64,000 nucleotides of DNA from Bradyrhizobium sp. 132 (lineage in GTDB: Bacteria > Pseudomonadota > Alphaproteobacteria > Rhizobiales > Xanthobacteraceae). This document shows, piece by piece, positions 35,561 to 45,192 of this stretch. Location of the stretch: assembly GCF_023074185.1 (NCBI RefSeq), contig NZ_JADPKY010000116.1:35134-99133 (forward strand), read 5' to 3'. Both the position numbers and the translations under genes were made by a program. The stretch's first letter is position 1, and every line of letters begins with the position of its first letter. The notes under the pieces were generated by a model, which saw only the letters and a program-made list of their open reading frames with translations, was not told where the DNA came from and searched no databases.

Positions 35561-36319
35561 TCAGCCCTGTGCCTTCAGGCCCCATTTATCGAGGATCTTG
35601 TCGATGGTGCCGTTGGCCTTCAGCTTCGCGAGCGAGGCGTTGATCTTGCCGAGCAATGCGGTCTCGCCCTTGCGCACGCCGATGCCGACCGAACCGACAG
35701 TGACGGGCTTGTAGCCGTCGACGAGACGCACCTCGGGGAAACCGCCCTGCTTGAGATTGTAGGCGAGGATCGGATAGTCGGCGTAGCCGGCCTTGAGGCG
35801 GCCGGTGTTCACGTCGCGCAGGATGTCGGGGATGGTGTCGTAGGCCTTGACGTCGGCGAACAGGCCGGACTTCTTCAGCGCGTCGACGAAGGCGGTGCCG
35901 ACCTGGGCACCGACCGTCTCGCCCTTCAGATCATCCTGCGTGGCGTAGGCCTTGGTGTCGCTCTTCGGCACCACGAGGCCTTCGCCATAGGCGTAGATCG
36001 GGTCGGAGAAGTCGACGACTTCCTTGCGCGGCGCCGTGATGAACATCGCGGCAGCGATGATGTCGATCTTGCTCGAAGTCAGCGACGGGATCAGCGTCGA
36101 GAATTGCATCGGCTCGATCTGCACGTTGAAGCCGGCATCCTTGCCCACTTCAGTGACGAGATCGACCATGATGCCCTGGATGGTATTGGTCTTGGTGTCG
36201 AGGAAGGTGAAAGGAATTCCAGTCGGCGTCGAGCCGACCTTCAGCACTTGCTGCGCCGAAGCCGGCAACATTGCTGCAATCGCGAGTGCCGCGACCGCGG
36301 CCAGACCAAAACGCTTCAT
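35561..36319 (-). CDS. Polar amino-acid ABC transporter substrate-binding protein
   Basis: A 252-residue exported protein with signal peptide MKRFGLAAVAALAIAAMLPASA. The PBP2 fold is visible from LKVGSTPTGIPFTFLDTKTN, MVDLVTEVGKDAG, SSKIDIIAAAMFITAPRKEVVDFSDPIY and LKGETVGAQVGTAFVDAL. First gene of an operon continuing through permease, ATPase and DAO-type oxidase; the ligand is probably a polar amino acid or related amine compound. Divergent from an HTH-cupin regulator, with two matching operator-like boxes between them. Confidence 0.92.
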   Translation of the reverse strand: MKRFGLAAVAALAIAAMLPASAQQVLKVGSTPTGIPFTFLDTKTNTIQGIMVDLVTEVGKDAGFNVQIEPMQFSTLIPSLTSSKIDIIAAAMFITAPRKEVVDFSDPIYAYGEGLVVPKSDTKAYATQDDLKGETVGAQVGTAFVDALKKSGLFADVKAYDTIPDILRDVNTGRLKAGYADYPILAYNLKQGGFPEVRLVDGYKPVTVGSVGIGVRKGETALLGKINASLAKLKANGTIDKILDKWGLKAQG

Positions 36320-36402
36320 CGCATTCCCCTTTGGGTCCGGCCGATGGCGGCGCTCGCGCGTGTCATAATCTCAGACGTTGCGGGCCAAGCCGTTTCGGCC
36401 TA

Positions 36403-36468
36403 TTTTCACCAATATGAAAATTTGGTCACACTTTCACGACCGATGCAAGCGGTTTTCATGCATATGAA
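36403..36468. promoter_or_regulatory. Two matching operator-like boxes TTTTCAnnnATATGAA
   Basis: Box 1 at 36403-36418 (TTTTCACCAATATGAA) and box 2 at 36453-36468 (TTTTCATGCATATGAA) share 13 of 16 bases; both have TTCA...TGAA arms. They are 50 bases apart, close to five helical turns, in the divergent region between the ABC operon (starts at 36319) and the HTH-cupin regulator (36483). Box 2 ends at the regulator's ribosome site, which suits autorepression. Probable binding sites for that regulator; inferred from sequence only. Confidence 0.6.
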
Positions 36469-36482
36469 GGAAGCGGTTTGAC

Positions 36483-37157
36483 GTGAGCGGTGGCAAAAGA
36501 ATGCGCAGACCGGCCGCCGCAAAGCCGGCAAAGAAGGTGAAGGCCAAAGCCAACACCAAGGCTATCGCCAAAGCGGCCGAGCCGGCGATGGACGTTGCGG
36601 TCGGGCGTCGTATTCGCGATCTCAGGCGCATCCGGCAATTCTCGCTCGAGACGGTCGCTTCGCGCACGGACCTGTCGATCGGCTTCCTCAGCCAGATCGA
36701 ACGCGGCTTGTCGTCGCCGTCGCTGCGCGTGCTGGCGACGCTTTCCGACGTGCTCGGCGTCGGCATCGCGGCGCTGTTCGGCGCGAGCCCGAACGCCGAC
36801 GGTGCATCCAACCAAATCGTCACGCGCGGGCTTCAGCGACCCGAACTGAAACTCTGGCGCACCGGCGTGTCGAAGCAATTGCTGAGTCCGGCCAGTGCCG
36901 ACAACCGGCTCAATCTGTTCCTGGTGCATCTGGAGCCCGGCGGCTCCACTGGTGATGAGCTCTACGCCCATGACGGCGAGGAAGCCGGCCTCGTGCTCGA
37001 AGGCGAGATGATGCTGACGGTGGACAGCGAGACATGGTCGCTGAAGACGGGCGACAGTTTTAGATTCGCGAGCCGGCGGCCGCACCGGTTTTCAAATCCG
37101 GCTGAGGATGCGAAAGCCGTGGTGCTGTGGGTGAATTGCGTGACGGGGGCGGGGTAG
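36483..37157 (+). CDS. HTH (XRE)-cupin transcriptional regulator
   Basis: A 224-residue protein from a GTG start with GAAGGA upstream. The N-terminus is Lys/Ala-rich and probably disordered (about 1-35). An XRE helix-turn-helix follows (about 40-95; FSLETVASRTDLSIGFLSQIERGLSSPS), then a cupin sensor domain (about 145-215; ELYAHDGEEAGLVLEGEMMLTVD, RRPHRFSNP). Such regulators often sense amines or amino acids in catabolic loci (PuuR type). It is divergent from the amino-acid ABC operon, and two similar palindromic boxes lie between them. Confidence 0.9.
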   Translation: MSGGKRMRRPAAAKPAKKVKAKANTKAIAKAAEPAMDVAVGRRIRDLRRIRQFSLETVASRTDLSIGFLSQIERGLSSPSLRVLATLSDVLGVGIAALFGASPNADGASNQIVTRGLQRPELKLWRTGVSKQLLSPASADNRLNLFLVHLEPGGSTGDELYAHDGEEAGLVLEGEMMLTVDSETWSLKTGDSFRFASRRPHRFSNPAEDAKAVVLWVNCVTGAG

Positions 37158-37189
37158 TTTCTTTTCGCTCCGCGAGCACGATCTCAGTC

Positions 37190-37300
37190 CCGTCATCCTG
37201 AGGTGCGAGCAAAGCGAGCCTCGAAGGATGCACAGCCCCGATAGAGCCGGGCCGTCGCCCTTCGAGGGCCGCCGAAGAAGCGGCCACCTCAGGGTGACGG
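37190..37300. repeat. Intergenic palindromic repeat (first of two)
   Basis: CCGTCATCCTGAGGTG at the left is mirrored by CACCTCAGGGTGACGG at the right, with smaller nested hairpins around AGCAAAGCGAGCCTCGAAGG and CCCTTCGAGGGCCGCCGAAG. It is non-coding and lies just after the HTH-cupin gene. The arms resemble those of the repeat at 1541-1652. Confidence 0.75.
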
Positions 37301-37330
37301 TGATGGATGGAATACGCGGAGCTTCCACGC

Positions 37331-37416
37331 CGTCATTGCGAGCGAAGCGAAGCAATCCAGACTCTCACCGCGGAGACACTCTGGATTGCTTCGTCGCTTC
37401 GCCCCTCGCAATGACG
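37331..37416. repeat. Intergenic palindromic repeat (second of two)
   Basis: A long near-perfect inverted repeat: CGTCATTGCGAGCGAAGCGA with AGCAATCCAGA on the left is mirrored by TCTGGATTGCTTCG and CTCGCAATGACG on the right, leaving a loop of about 20 bases. It lies between the HTH-cupin regulator and dadA (convergent ends), where it may also act as a bidirectional transcription stop. Confidence 0.8.
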
Positions 37417-37428
37417 AGAGGATAAGCT

Positions 37429-38694
37429 CTAGCCGAACCGATATTTGTATCGATCCACCGTCAACGCGCTGACATCGACGTCCGGCTTCTTGCCCGACAG
37501 CATGTCCGCGAGCACGCGGCCGGAGCCGCAGGACATGGTCCAGCCGAGCGTGCCGTGGCCCGTGTTGAGATGGAGGTTGGCGTATTGCGTTGCCCCGATC
37601 ACAGGCGGGCCGTCCGGTGTCATCGGCCGCAGACCGCTCCAGAACGTCGCCTTGGAGAGATCGCCGCCGCGCGGGAACAGATCGGTCAGCGAATGATCGA
37701 GCGTGGCGCGCCGCGCATCATAGAGCTGGCTCGAGAAGCCGGAGATTTCGGCGGTGCCGCCGACGCGGATGCGATTGCCGAGGCGGGTGATGGCCACTTT
37801 GTAGCTCTCGTCCATTACGGTCGATTCCGGTGCGCCGGAGGCGTCCTTGATCGGCACCGTGATCGAATAGCCCTTCACCGGATAGACCGGCAGCGAGATG
37901 CCGAGCGGCGCGACCAGACGCGACGACCAGCTTCCGAGCGCGAGGACATAGCTATCTGCCTGCAACAATCCGGCGCTGGTCGCGACACCGCTGACGCGCG
38001 CGCCGTCGGTGACGATACGATCGACGCCGGTGTTGAACATGAAGCGCACGCCGAGCGCTTCGGCATGCTTGGCCAGCGCCTGCGCGAACATGTGGCAGTC
38101 GCCGGTCTCGTCCTGCGGCAAGCGAAGTCCACCGGCGAACTTCTCCTTCACGCCCGCCAGAGCCGGCTCAACCGCGACGCAGCCCTCGCGGCTCAGCACC
38201 TCGTAAGGCACGCCATATTGCTTGAGCACGGCGATGTCCTCGCCAGTGCCGTCGAGCTGAGCCTGATAGCGGAACAGCTGCAGCGTGCCCTGCGAGCGCT
38301 CGTCATACTGGATGCCGATGTCGCGGCGCAGGTCGCGCAGGCAATCGCGGCTGTACTCCGCGATCGGGATCATCCGGCTCTTGTTGATCGCATAGCGCTC
38401 GCTGGTGCAATTGCGCAGCATTTTAAGCAGCCAGACCCACATCACGGGGTCGAGCTTCGGCCGGATCACCAGCGGGCCGTGCTTCATCAGCAGCCATTTG
38501 ACTGCCTTCACCGGTACGCCGGGGCCGGCCCACGGCGACGAATAGCCGGGCGACACTTCGCCGGCGTTGGCAAAGGAGGTCTCGAGCGCCGGCTCTGGCT
38601 GACGGTCGACGACCGTTACCTCATGACCGGCACGCGCGAGGTAGTAGGCAGAGGTGACACCGATGACACCGCTGCCGAGGATCAAAACTTTCAC
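37429..38694 (-). CDS. dadA: D-amino acid dehydrogenase
   Basis: A 421-residue FAD enzyme starting MKVLILGSGVIGVTSAYYLARAGHEVTVVDRQ (nucleotide-binding fold). The DadA-specific segment ETSFANAGEVSPGYSSPWAGPGVPVKAVKWLLMKHGPL follows directly, and the C-terminus has HLNTGHGTLGWTMSCGSGRVLADMLSG. It oxidises D-amino acids (D-alanine in the classical case) to keto acids and passes electrons to the respiratory chain. It precedes no alanine racemase here. Upstream on the same strand, 70 bases away, lies the omega-aminotransferase gene, which could process related substrates. Confidence 0.92.
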   Translation of the reverse strand: MKVLILGSGVIGVTSAYYLARAGHEVTVVDRQPEPALETSFANAGEVSPGYSSPWAGPGVPVKAVKWLLMKHGPLVIRPKLDPVMWVWLLKMLRNCTSERYAINKSRMIPIAEYSRDCLRDLRRDIGIQYDERSQGTLQLFRYQAQLDGTGEDIAVLKQYGVPYEVLSREGCVAVEPALAGVKEKFAGGLRLPQDETGDCHMFAQALAKHAEALGVRFMFNTGVDRIVTDGARVSGVATSAGLLQADSYVLALGSWSSRLVAPLGISLPVYPVKGYSITVPIKDASGAPESTVMDESYKVAITRLGNRIRVGGTAEISGFSSQLYDARRATLDHSLTDLFPRGGDLSKATFWSGLRPMTPDGPPVIGATQYANLHLNTGHGTLGWTMSCGSGRVLADMLSGKKPDVDVSALTVDRYKYRFG

Positions 38695-38764
38695 GCTTCG
38701 TCAAACTCCCGCGGCATTACGCTCGCCGCTGCAAGAGGACACTCCGCAACGGCGAGAGCAATTA

Positions 38765-40093
38765 TCAGGCCACCCGCTTGATGGCGTCGCCAAGGATCGA
38801 GACGATATCGTCGATGTGGCTCTTCTCGACGATCAGCGGCGGCGACAGCGCAAAGGAGTCGCCGCTCATGCGGAAGTACAGCCCGCGATTGAAGCAGTCG
38901 ACCATGACATCGTAGCCACGCGCACCGACGGTGCCGTCACGCGACGACAGCTCGACCGCGCCCATCAGGCCGCAATTGCGGATGTCGACGACGTTGGGCA
39001 GGCCCTTCAGCGAATGCAGCGCATCGCGCCAGTATTCGGCGATCGACGCGCCGCGCGTCAGCAGGCCTTCGTCCTTGTAGATGTCGAGCGTGGCGATACC
39101 CGCGGCGCAGGCGACCGGATGCGCCGAATAAGTGTAGCCGTGGAACAGCTCCATCGCGTTCTCCGGGCCGACCATCAGGCCGTCATGCACCTTGCGGCTT
39201 GCGAACACCGCGCCGCAGGGAACGGTGCCGTTGGTGATGCCCTTGGCGGTCGTCATCATATCAGGCGTGACGCCGAAGAAGTTGGCTGCGAACGGGGTGC
39301 CGAGGCGGCCGAAGCCGGTGATGACCTCGTCGAAGATCAGGAGGATGCCGTGCTTGTCGCAGATCTCGCGCAGGCGCTGGAGATAGCCCTTCGGCGGCGG
39401 CAGCACCGCGGTCGAGCCCGGGACCGGCTCGACGATGACGGCGGCGATGGTCTCGGCTCCGTGCAAGGCCACCAGACGTTCGAGATCGTCGGCGAGCTCG
39501 GCGCCGTGTTCCGGCTGGTCCTTGGCGAAAGCGTTGCGGGTGAGATCGTGGGTGTGGCGGATGTGGTCGACGCCCGGCAGCAGGGTTGCGAAGGCGCGGC
39601 GGTTGGCGACCATGCCGCCGACCGAGGTGCCGCCGAAGCCGACGCCGTGATAGCCGCGCTCACGGCCGATCAGGCGGGTGCGGCTCGCCTGACCGTTAGC
39701 CCGGTGATAGGCGAGCGCGATCTTCAGCGCGGTGTCGACCGACTCGGAGCCGGAATTGGTGAAGAAGATGCGGTCGAGGCCCTTGGGCGCGATCTCGGCG
39801 AGGCGTTCGGCGAAATCGAACGCCAGCGGGTGGCCCATCTGGAACGACGGCGCGAAGTCCAGCGTCATCAGCTGCCGCTCGACCGCGGCGGCGATCTGCT
39901 TGCGGCCATGGCCGGCATTGACGCACCAGAGGCCGGCGGAAGCGTCGATCACCTTGCGGCCGTCGACGGTGGTGTAGTGCATGCCCTCGGCCGAGGAAAA
40001 CAGGCGCGGCGCCTTCTTGAACTGCCGGTTGGCCGTGAACGGCATCCAGAACGAGTCGGTCTTGATGGTGTTCGGAATCTGATGAAGGGTCAC
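38765..40093 (-). CDS. Class III omega-aminotransferase (beta-alanine/amine:pyruvate type)
   Basis: A 442-residue PLP enzyme of fold type I. Seen are DSFWMPFTANRQFKKAPRL (N-terminus typical of omega-amino acid:pyruvate transaminase), FFTNSGSESVDTALKIA (phosphate cup), FDEVITGFGRLG (Asp255 against the PLP ring nitrogen) and TTAKGITNGT (Schiff-base Lys284). Substrates of the group include beta-alanine, taurine and putrescine. In this region, with amidohydrolase and oxidase genes for amines, a role in amine or omega-amino acid catabolism is likely. Divergent from a PuuR-like HTH-cupin regulator, whose gene starts 162 bases away. Confidence 0.9.
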   Translation of the reverse strand: MTLHQIPNTIKTDSFWMPFTANRQFKKAPRLFSSAEGMHYTTVDGRKVIDASAGLWCVNAGHGRKQIAAAVERQLMTLDFAPSFQMGHPLAFDFAERLAEIAPKGLDRIFFTNSGSESVDTALKIALAYHRANGQASRTRLIGRERGYHGVGFGGTSVGGMVANRRAFATLLPGVDHIRHTHDLTRNAFAKDQPEHGAELADDLERLVALHGAETIAAVIVEPVPGSTAVLPPPKGYLQRLREICDKHGILLIFDEVITGFGRLGTPFAANFFGVTPDMMTTAKGITNGTVPCGAVFASRKVHDGLMVGPENAMELFHGYTYSAHPVACAAGIATLDIYKDEGLLTRGASIAEYWRDALHSLKGLPNVVDIRNCGLMGAVELSSRDGTVGARGYDVMVDCFNRGLYFRMSGDSFALSPPLIVEKSHIDDIVSILGDAIKRVA

Positions 40094-40254
40094 GGGCCAC
40101 GCTCCTTTGCTGACATGCTACCAGAGCCACGGCTTTAAAAGCGCAACAAGTCCTTTTCTGATGACCTGTAAACCATTGATTTGACTGGGGCTGCCGGGCC
40201 ATATTTGCGCGATCCGCAACACCTGCAACACGGGACCAGGGCAAGGACCAGGAC

Positions 40255-40803
40255 ATGAGCGTCGATATCGGTGGACGGCTGCGATTTATCCGGGCGCGCC
40301 AGAAGCTGTCGCAGCGCGAGCTCGCCAAGCGTGCGGGCGTCACCAATTCGACGATCTCGCTGATCGAGTCCAACCAGATGAACCCGTCCGTGGGGGCGCT
40401 CAAGCGCATCCTCGACGGCATTCCGATGGGGCTCGCCGAATTCTTTGCGCTGGAGCCGGAGAGCCGGCGCAAGATCTTCTATCGCTCGGAAGAGCTGACC
40501 GAGGTCGGCAAGAAGCCGATCTCTTATCGCCAGATCGGCGACAATCTGTTCGGCCGCAGCCTTCAGATCCTGAAGGAGCGCTACGAGCCTGGCGGCGACA
40601 CCGGGCGCGTCCATCTCGTCCATGACGGCGAGGAAGGCGGCATCGTGATCTCCGGAAAGCTCGAAGTCACCGTCGAGGACGAGCGGCGCATCCTCAACCC
40701 CGGCGATGCCTATTATTTCGAGAGCCGTCGTCCGCATCGTTTTCGCTGCGTCGGCGGCAAACCGTGCGAAGTGATCTCGGCCTGCACACCGCCGACGTTT
40801 TGA
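40255..40803 (+). CDS. HTH (XRE)-cupin transcriptional regulator, PuuR-like
   Basis: A 182-residue regulator starting MSVDIGGRLRFIRARQKLSQRELAKRAGVTNSTISLIE, an XRE helix-turn-helix (about 6-60). The C-terminal cupin (about 105-178) has GGDTGRVHLVHDGEEGGIVISGKLEVTV and ESRRPHRFRCVG. Size and layout match PuuR, the putrescine-utilisation repressor. It lacks the long Lys-rich N-terminus of the paralogue at 36483. Likely controls the divergent aminotransferase-dadA genes; the exact inducer is unknown. Confidence 0.9.
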   Translation: MSVDIGGRLRFIRARQKLSQRELAKRAGVTNSTISLIESNQMNPSVGALKRILDGIPMGLAEFFALEPESRRKIFYRSEELTEVGKKPISYRQIGDNLFGRSLQILKERYEPGGDTGRVHLVHDGEEGGIVISGKLEVTVEDERRILNPGDAYYFESRRPHRFRCVGGKPCEVISACTPPTF

Positions 40804-40943
40804 AGCTATCCGCGATCCTACGGAGCCACCGGTATCTTACGGAGCTTGAGCCATCTCAATTTCCGCAGCCTGATCCTCTATATGTTTCGAGCCATAGCCA
40901 AGCAGCCTCCGCTTTCCGGAGCCGCTTCGTAACAGGGCTCGCT

Positions 40944-41096
40944 ATGAAGATCACGCTCGCAAATGCAGAGGCTGCACTCGATGAAGTGCAGCGCGATAGC
41001 GACAAGCTCCATTCGGAGGAGCTGCGCAAGGCCATCGCGAACTACATCGAGTCGCAGCGAGAAGCGCTCAAGGCTCTTCGCAAGAGGCTGCACTAG
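40944..41096 (+). CDS. Small hypothetical protein, 50 residues
   Basis: MKITLANAEAALDEVQRDSDKLHSEELRKAIANYIESQREALKALRKRLH: an almost wholly helical, charged protein that could form a coiled coil. AGGG lies upstream of the ATG. Codon bias is like its neighbours. The open frame can be extended to 40764, but that part overlaps the regulator gene. No family recognised; it could be a small adaptor or simply chance. Confidence 0.5.
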   Translation: MKITLANAEAALDEVQRDSDKLHSEELRKAIANYIESQREALKALRKRLH

Positions 41097-41134
41097 CACG
41101 CGGCGGAACGAGACGGCCTCGCCCGCCCGCGGCC

Positions 41135-43396
41135 TCAGAGCTTCGTCAGCAGCTCCTCGATCCGGATCGGGAAACGACGCACACGCACGCCGGTCGCGTG
41201 CCAGACCGCGTTGGCGACCGCGCCTGCGCTGCCCGTGATGCCGATCTCGCCGACGCCCTTGATGCCGAGCGCGTTCACATGCGGATCGTGCTCCTCGACC
41301 ATGATCGCGTCGAGCGGCGGCACGTCGGCATTCACCGGGATGTGGTACTCGCCGAGATTGGCATTCATGACCCGGCCGCTGCGGCGGTCGGTGATGGCCT
41401 CCTCGTGCAGCGCGAACGACATGCCCCAGATCATGCCGCCGAACAGCTGGCTCTGCACCATGCGCGGATTGACGATACGCCCCGCGGCGAAGGCGCCGAC
41501 CATGCGGGTGACGCGGACTTGGCCGAGTTCGGGATCGACTTTCACCTCCGCGAACACGGCGCCATGGGCGTGCATCGCATACTCCTCCATCGCCGCCGGA
41601 TTCGGCGCGCCGGTGCCGCGCGCCTCGACCTCGGCAACGTCGGCGCGCGCGAGAATCTCGGAATAGCCCTCGCCGCGGCTTTCGTCGTCGCGTCGGATCA
41701 GCCTGCCATCGCGCGCGATCACGCCGGCATTGCCGGCACCGAACAGCGGCGAGCGCTCATCGTTGGCGGCGAGATCGGCGAGCTTTGCGATCACGGCCGC
41801 GCCCGCGCTATGGATTGCGGCACCTGCGGTCGCCGTATGCGCGGAGCCACCGGCAATGCCGGCATCGGGCAGATCGGATGAACCCGCCTTGAACTCGACG
41901 CGGTCGATATCAAGCCCAAGTTCGTCGGCCGCGATTTGCGCAAGCGCCGTCCAGGCCCCCTGCCCCATATCATGCGCGCCGATCTCCATCGCGCCGGAGC
42001 CGTCGCGGCGAAGAACCGCACGTGCCTCGGCCTGGAACATCAGCGCCGGGAAGGTCGCGGTGCCCATGCCCCAGCCGACCAGAAGGCCATCGTCGTCGCG
42101 CATCTGCCGCGGCTGAAGCGGTCGCTTCGCCCAGCCGAACCGCGCCGCGCCCTGCTCGTAACAGGCGCGCAGCGCCTTGGACGAGAACGGCTTGCCGGTG
42201 ATCGGCTCGACCTCGGCATAATTCTTCAGGCGGAAGGCGAGCGGATCGATGCCGCAGGCCCAAGCCATCTCGTCGATCGCGCTCTCCAGCGCGATCGATC
42301 CGGTCGCCTCGCCGGGCGCGCGCATGAATAGCGGCGTGCCTGTGTTGACGCGCACGGCGTCGTGCGAGGTGCGGATTGCAGGCGCTGCATAGAGCGTGTG
42401 CGAGGCATCCGCTGCGGGCTCGTAAAAATCGTCGAACGTGCTCGACACGGTCCTCGCATGGTGATCGAGCGCGGTCAGGCGCCCCTCGCCGTCGGCGCCG
42501 ATGCGCAGCCGCTGCCGCGTCGGCGCGCGATGACCGACCGGGCCGTACATCTGCTCGCGGCGCAGCACCAGCTTGACCGGTTTGCCGACGAGCTTTGCCG
42601 CCATGATGCCGAGGACCGGAGGACCAGCCATGAGCCCCTTCGAGCCGAAGCCGCCGCCGAGGAACGGGCTGCGGATGTGGATCTTGTCGTGCGCGATGCC
42701 GAACAACTCGGCAACACGCGCAAGGGACAGCATGAGACCCTGGGTCGGCATGTCGATCTGCAGACTGTCGCCATTCCAGCTTGCCACGATCGCATGCGGC
42801 TCCATCGCGTTGTGATATTGCGGCGGCGTCTCGTAAATCGCGTCGATCTGCTTCTCGGCGGCGGCAAGGCCGGCCTCGACATCGCCGCGGTGATTTTCGG
42901 TCGGATTGCCCACGCCCACAACCGGCGGCACGAAACTTTCGCCGGCGTCGAGTCCCACGAGCGCGGGCAGCGTCTCATAGCGCGGCGCCAGCAACGCCGC
43001 GCCTTCCGTGGCCGCTTCCAGCGTCTCGGCGATCACGACGGCGATGGGCTGGTTGGCGTAGCGGACCTCATTGCTCTGCAACACCTCCATCCGGAATACG
43101 AATGGATTGGTCTTGATCTCGGGGTCGATCGCGAGCTCAGGCTTGTGGTCTGATGTCATGACATCAACCACGCCGGGATGGCGCCTGGCAGCGGCGACAT
43201 CGAGCGAGGTCACACGGCCGCGCGCGATGCTGGCGACGGCCATCACCGCAAACAGCATGCCGGGCGGATGATTATCGGCAGCGTAGGTTGCCTGGCCCCT
43301 GACCTTGAGGACCCCGTCCCGGCGGGTCAGAGGCTGGCCGATATTCGAGCCGTGGCGCAGATGGGCGGGCGCGCTGGTGAGATTAAGCTCGGGCAT
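41135..43396 (-). CDS. Molybdenum hydroxylase large subunit (PaoC/xanthine dehydrogenase family)
   Basis: A 753-residue molybdopterin-binding subunit starting MPELNLTSAPAHLRHGSNIGQPLTRRDGVLKVRGQATYAADN. Cofactor motifs include FLGGGFGSKG, GEATGSIALESAIDEMAW, DMGQGAWTALAQIAAD and the catalytic Glu in IKGVGEIGITGSAGA near the C-terminus. It oxidises aldehydes or N-heterocycles using water as oxygen source. The gene overlaps the FAD-subunit gene by 14 bases and closes a three-gene operon (2Fe-2S, FAD, Mo) in the order of paoABC. Substrate not determinable. Confidence 0.93.
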   Translation of the reverse strand: MPELNLTSAPAHLRHGSNIGQPLTRRDGVLKVRGQATYAADNHPPGMLFAVMAVASIARGRVTSLDVAAARRHPGVVDVMTSDHKPELAIDPEIKTNPFVFRMEVLQSNEVRYANQPIAVVIAETLEAATEGAALLAPRYETLPALVGLDAGESFVPPVVGVGNPTENHRGDVEAGLAAAEKQIDAIYETPPQYHNAMEPHAIVASWNGDSLQIDMPTQGLMLSLARVAELFGIAHDKIHIRSPFLGGGFGSKGLMAGPPVLGIMAAKLVGKPVKLVLRREQMYGPVGHRAPTRQRLRIGADGEGRLTALDHHARTVSSTFDDFYEPAADASHTLYAAPAIRTSHDAVRVNTGTPLFMRAPGEATGSIALESAIDEMAWACGIDPLAFRLKNYAEVEPITGKPFSSKALRACYEQGAARFGWAKRPLQPRQMRDDDGLLVGWGMGTATFPALMFQAEARAVLRRDGSGAMEIGAHDMGQGAWTALAQIAADELGLDIDRVEFKAGSSDLPDAGIAGGSAHTATAGAAIHSAGAAVIAKLADLAANDERSPLFGAGNAGVIARDGRLIRRDDESRGEGYSEILARADVAEVEARGTGAPNPAAMEEYAMHAHGAVFAEVKVDPELGQVRVTRMVGAFAAGRIVNPRMVQSQLFGGMIWGMSFALHEEAITDRRSGRVMNANLGEYHIPVNADVPPLDAIMVEEHDPHVNALGIKGVGEIGITGSAGAVANAVWHATGVRVRRFPIRIEELLTKL

Positions 43397-44430
43397 GAAT
43401 GGCTCCGGACGTCGAGGCAAAGGGAGAGGCCGGCAGCGCGGCGATACGCGCGGGCGTACCGGCGGCGGCGAGGCTCAGCGCGCGCACGACGATGCGGCGC
43501 GCGAGCTCGATCTTGAAGGCGTTGTCGCCGGACGGCTTTGCGTCGGTGAGCGCACGCCATGCGGTCTCCTGGAAAGCGTCGGCTGTTGGCGCGACGTTCC
43601 TGAGCACGTCCTCCGCGGCGCGGGCACGCCAGGGCTTTGCGGCGACGCCGCCGAGCGCAAGCCGCGCCTCCACGATCTTGCCGTTCTCGATCTGCAACGC
43701 AGCCGCAGCGGAGACGACGGCGAAGGCGTAGGAGGTTCTATCGCGAACCTTGAGATAGCGTGCATGCGCGGCAAAGCCGCGGGCCGCGGCCGGCAAACGC
43801 ACCGCGACGATGAGGTCGCCGGGCTCGAGTGCGGATTCACGCTCGGGCGTATTGCCGGGCAGACGGTGCAGTTCGTCGAGCGCGATCTCGCGCCGCCCGT
43901 TCCTGCCCTCGATCTCGACGACGGCGTCAAGCGCGACCAGCGGTACGCAAAAGTCGGACGGATGCGTAGCGATGCAGTTTTCGCTCCAGCCAAGCACGGC
44001 GTGGGTGCGATTCTCGCCATCGCGCGCGTCGCAGCCGCTGCCGGCCTCGCGCTTGTTGCAACGGCTGGCCGCGTCGTAGAAATAAGCGCAGCGCGTCCGT
44101 TGCAGGAGATTGCCGCCGATGGTGGCGGCATTGCGCAGTTGCGCTGACGCGCCGGAGAGCAGCGCTTCGGCGACGGCCGGGTAGGACTTTGCAAAGTGGG
44201 CGTCATGCGCAAGATCGGCGTTGCTCACCAGTGCTCCGATGCGCACACCACCGTCGGCGAGGCATTCGATTTGATCGAGCCCGTCGAGATGCGTAACGTC
44301 GACCAGACGATCCGGACGGCTGACGCCGCCCTTCATCAGATCGAGCAGATTGGTGCCGGCAGCGAGATAGGCCGCACCCGGCTGCGCGGCGGCAGCGACG
44401 GCCTCGGCGACCGTGGCAGGCCTGACGTAA

Positions 44431-44444
<14 letters not shown>
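43383..44444 (-). CDS. Molybdenum hydroxylase FAD-binding subunit with Cys-rich insert (PaoB type)
   Basis: A 353-residue subunit starting MKQFDYVRPATVAEAVAAA, with GAGGTG upstream. The FAD site AAGTNLLDLMKGGV and the GGNLLQRTRC motif are present. The stretch CAYFYDAASRCNKREAGSGC followed by a further Cys holds a cysteine set like that of PaoB (YagS), which binds an extra [4Fe-4S] cluster not found in ordinary xanthine dehydrogenase FAD subunits. This identifies the operon as PaoABC-like. It overlaps the 2Fe-2S gene by 14 bases. Confidence 0.9.
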
Positions 44445-44952
<508 letters not shown>

Positions 44953-45192
44953 ACAAGGCTCCGATCAGAGATGGACATGAGTGATCGCGCGGCGCGCCAC
45001 CGCCGTGGCCGCCGTCGATACGCGCCGCCCGAACATTATCCGAGCCAACGTCTTCCGCGAAGATACGGAGGCATCCTCCGCTTAACAAGGGCCGGCAGGA
45101 AATATTTGGAATTCGTCAAAAGCCCGTGCGCATCAACGCGATGCAGCTAGCCAAGGGTTCAATCTAACCAATTCGTGATCTACATTGCGTGG

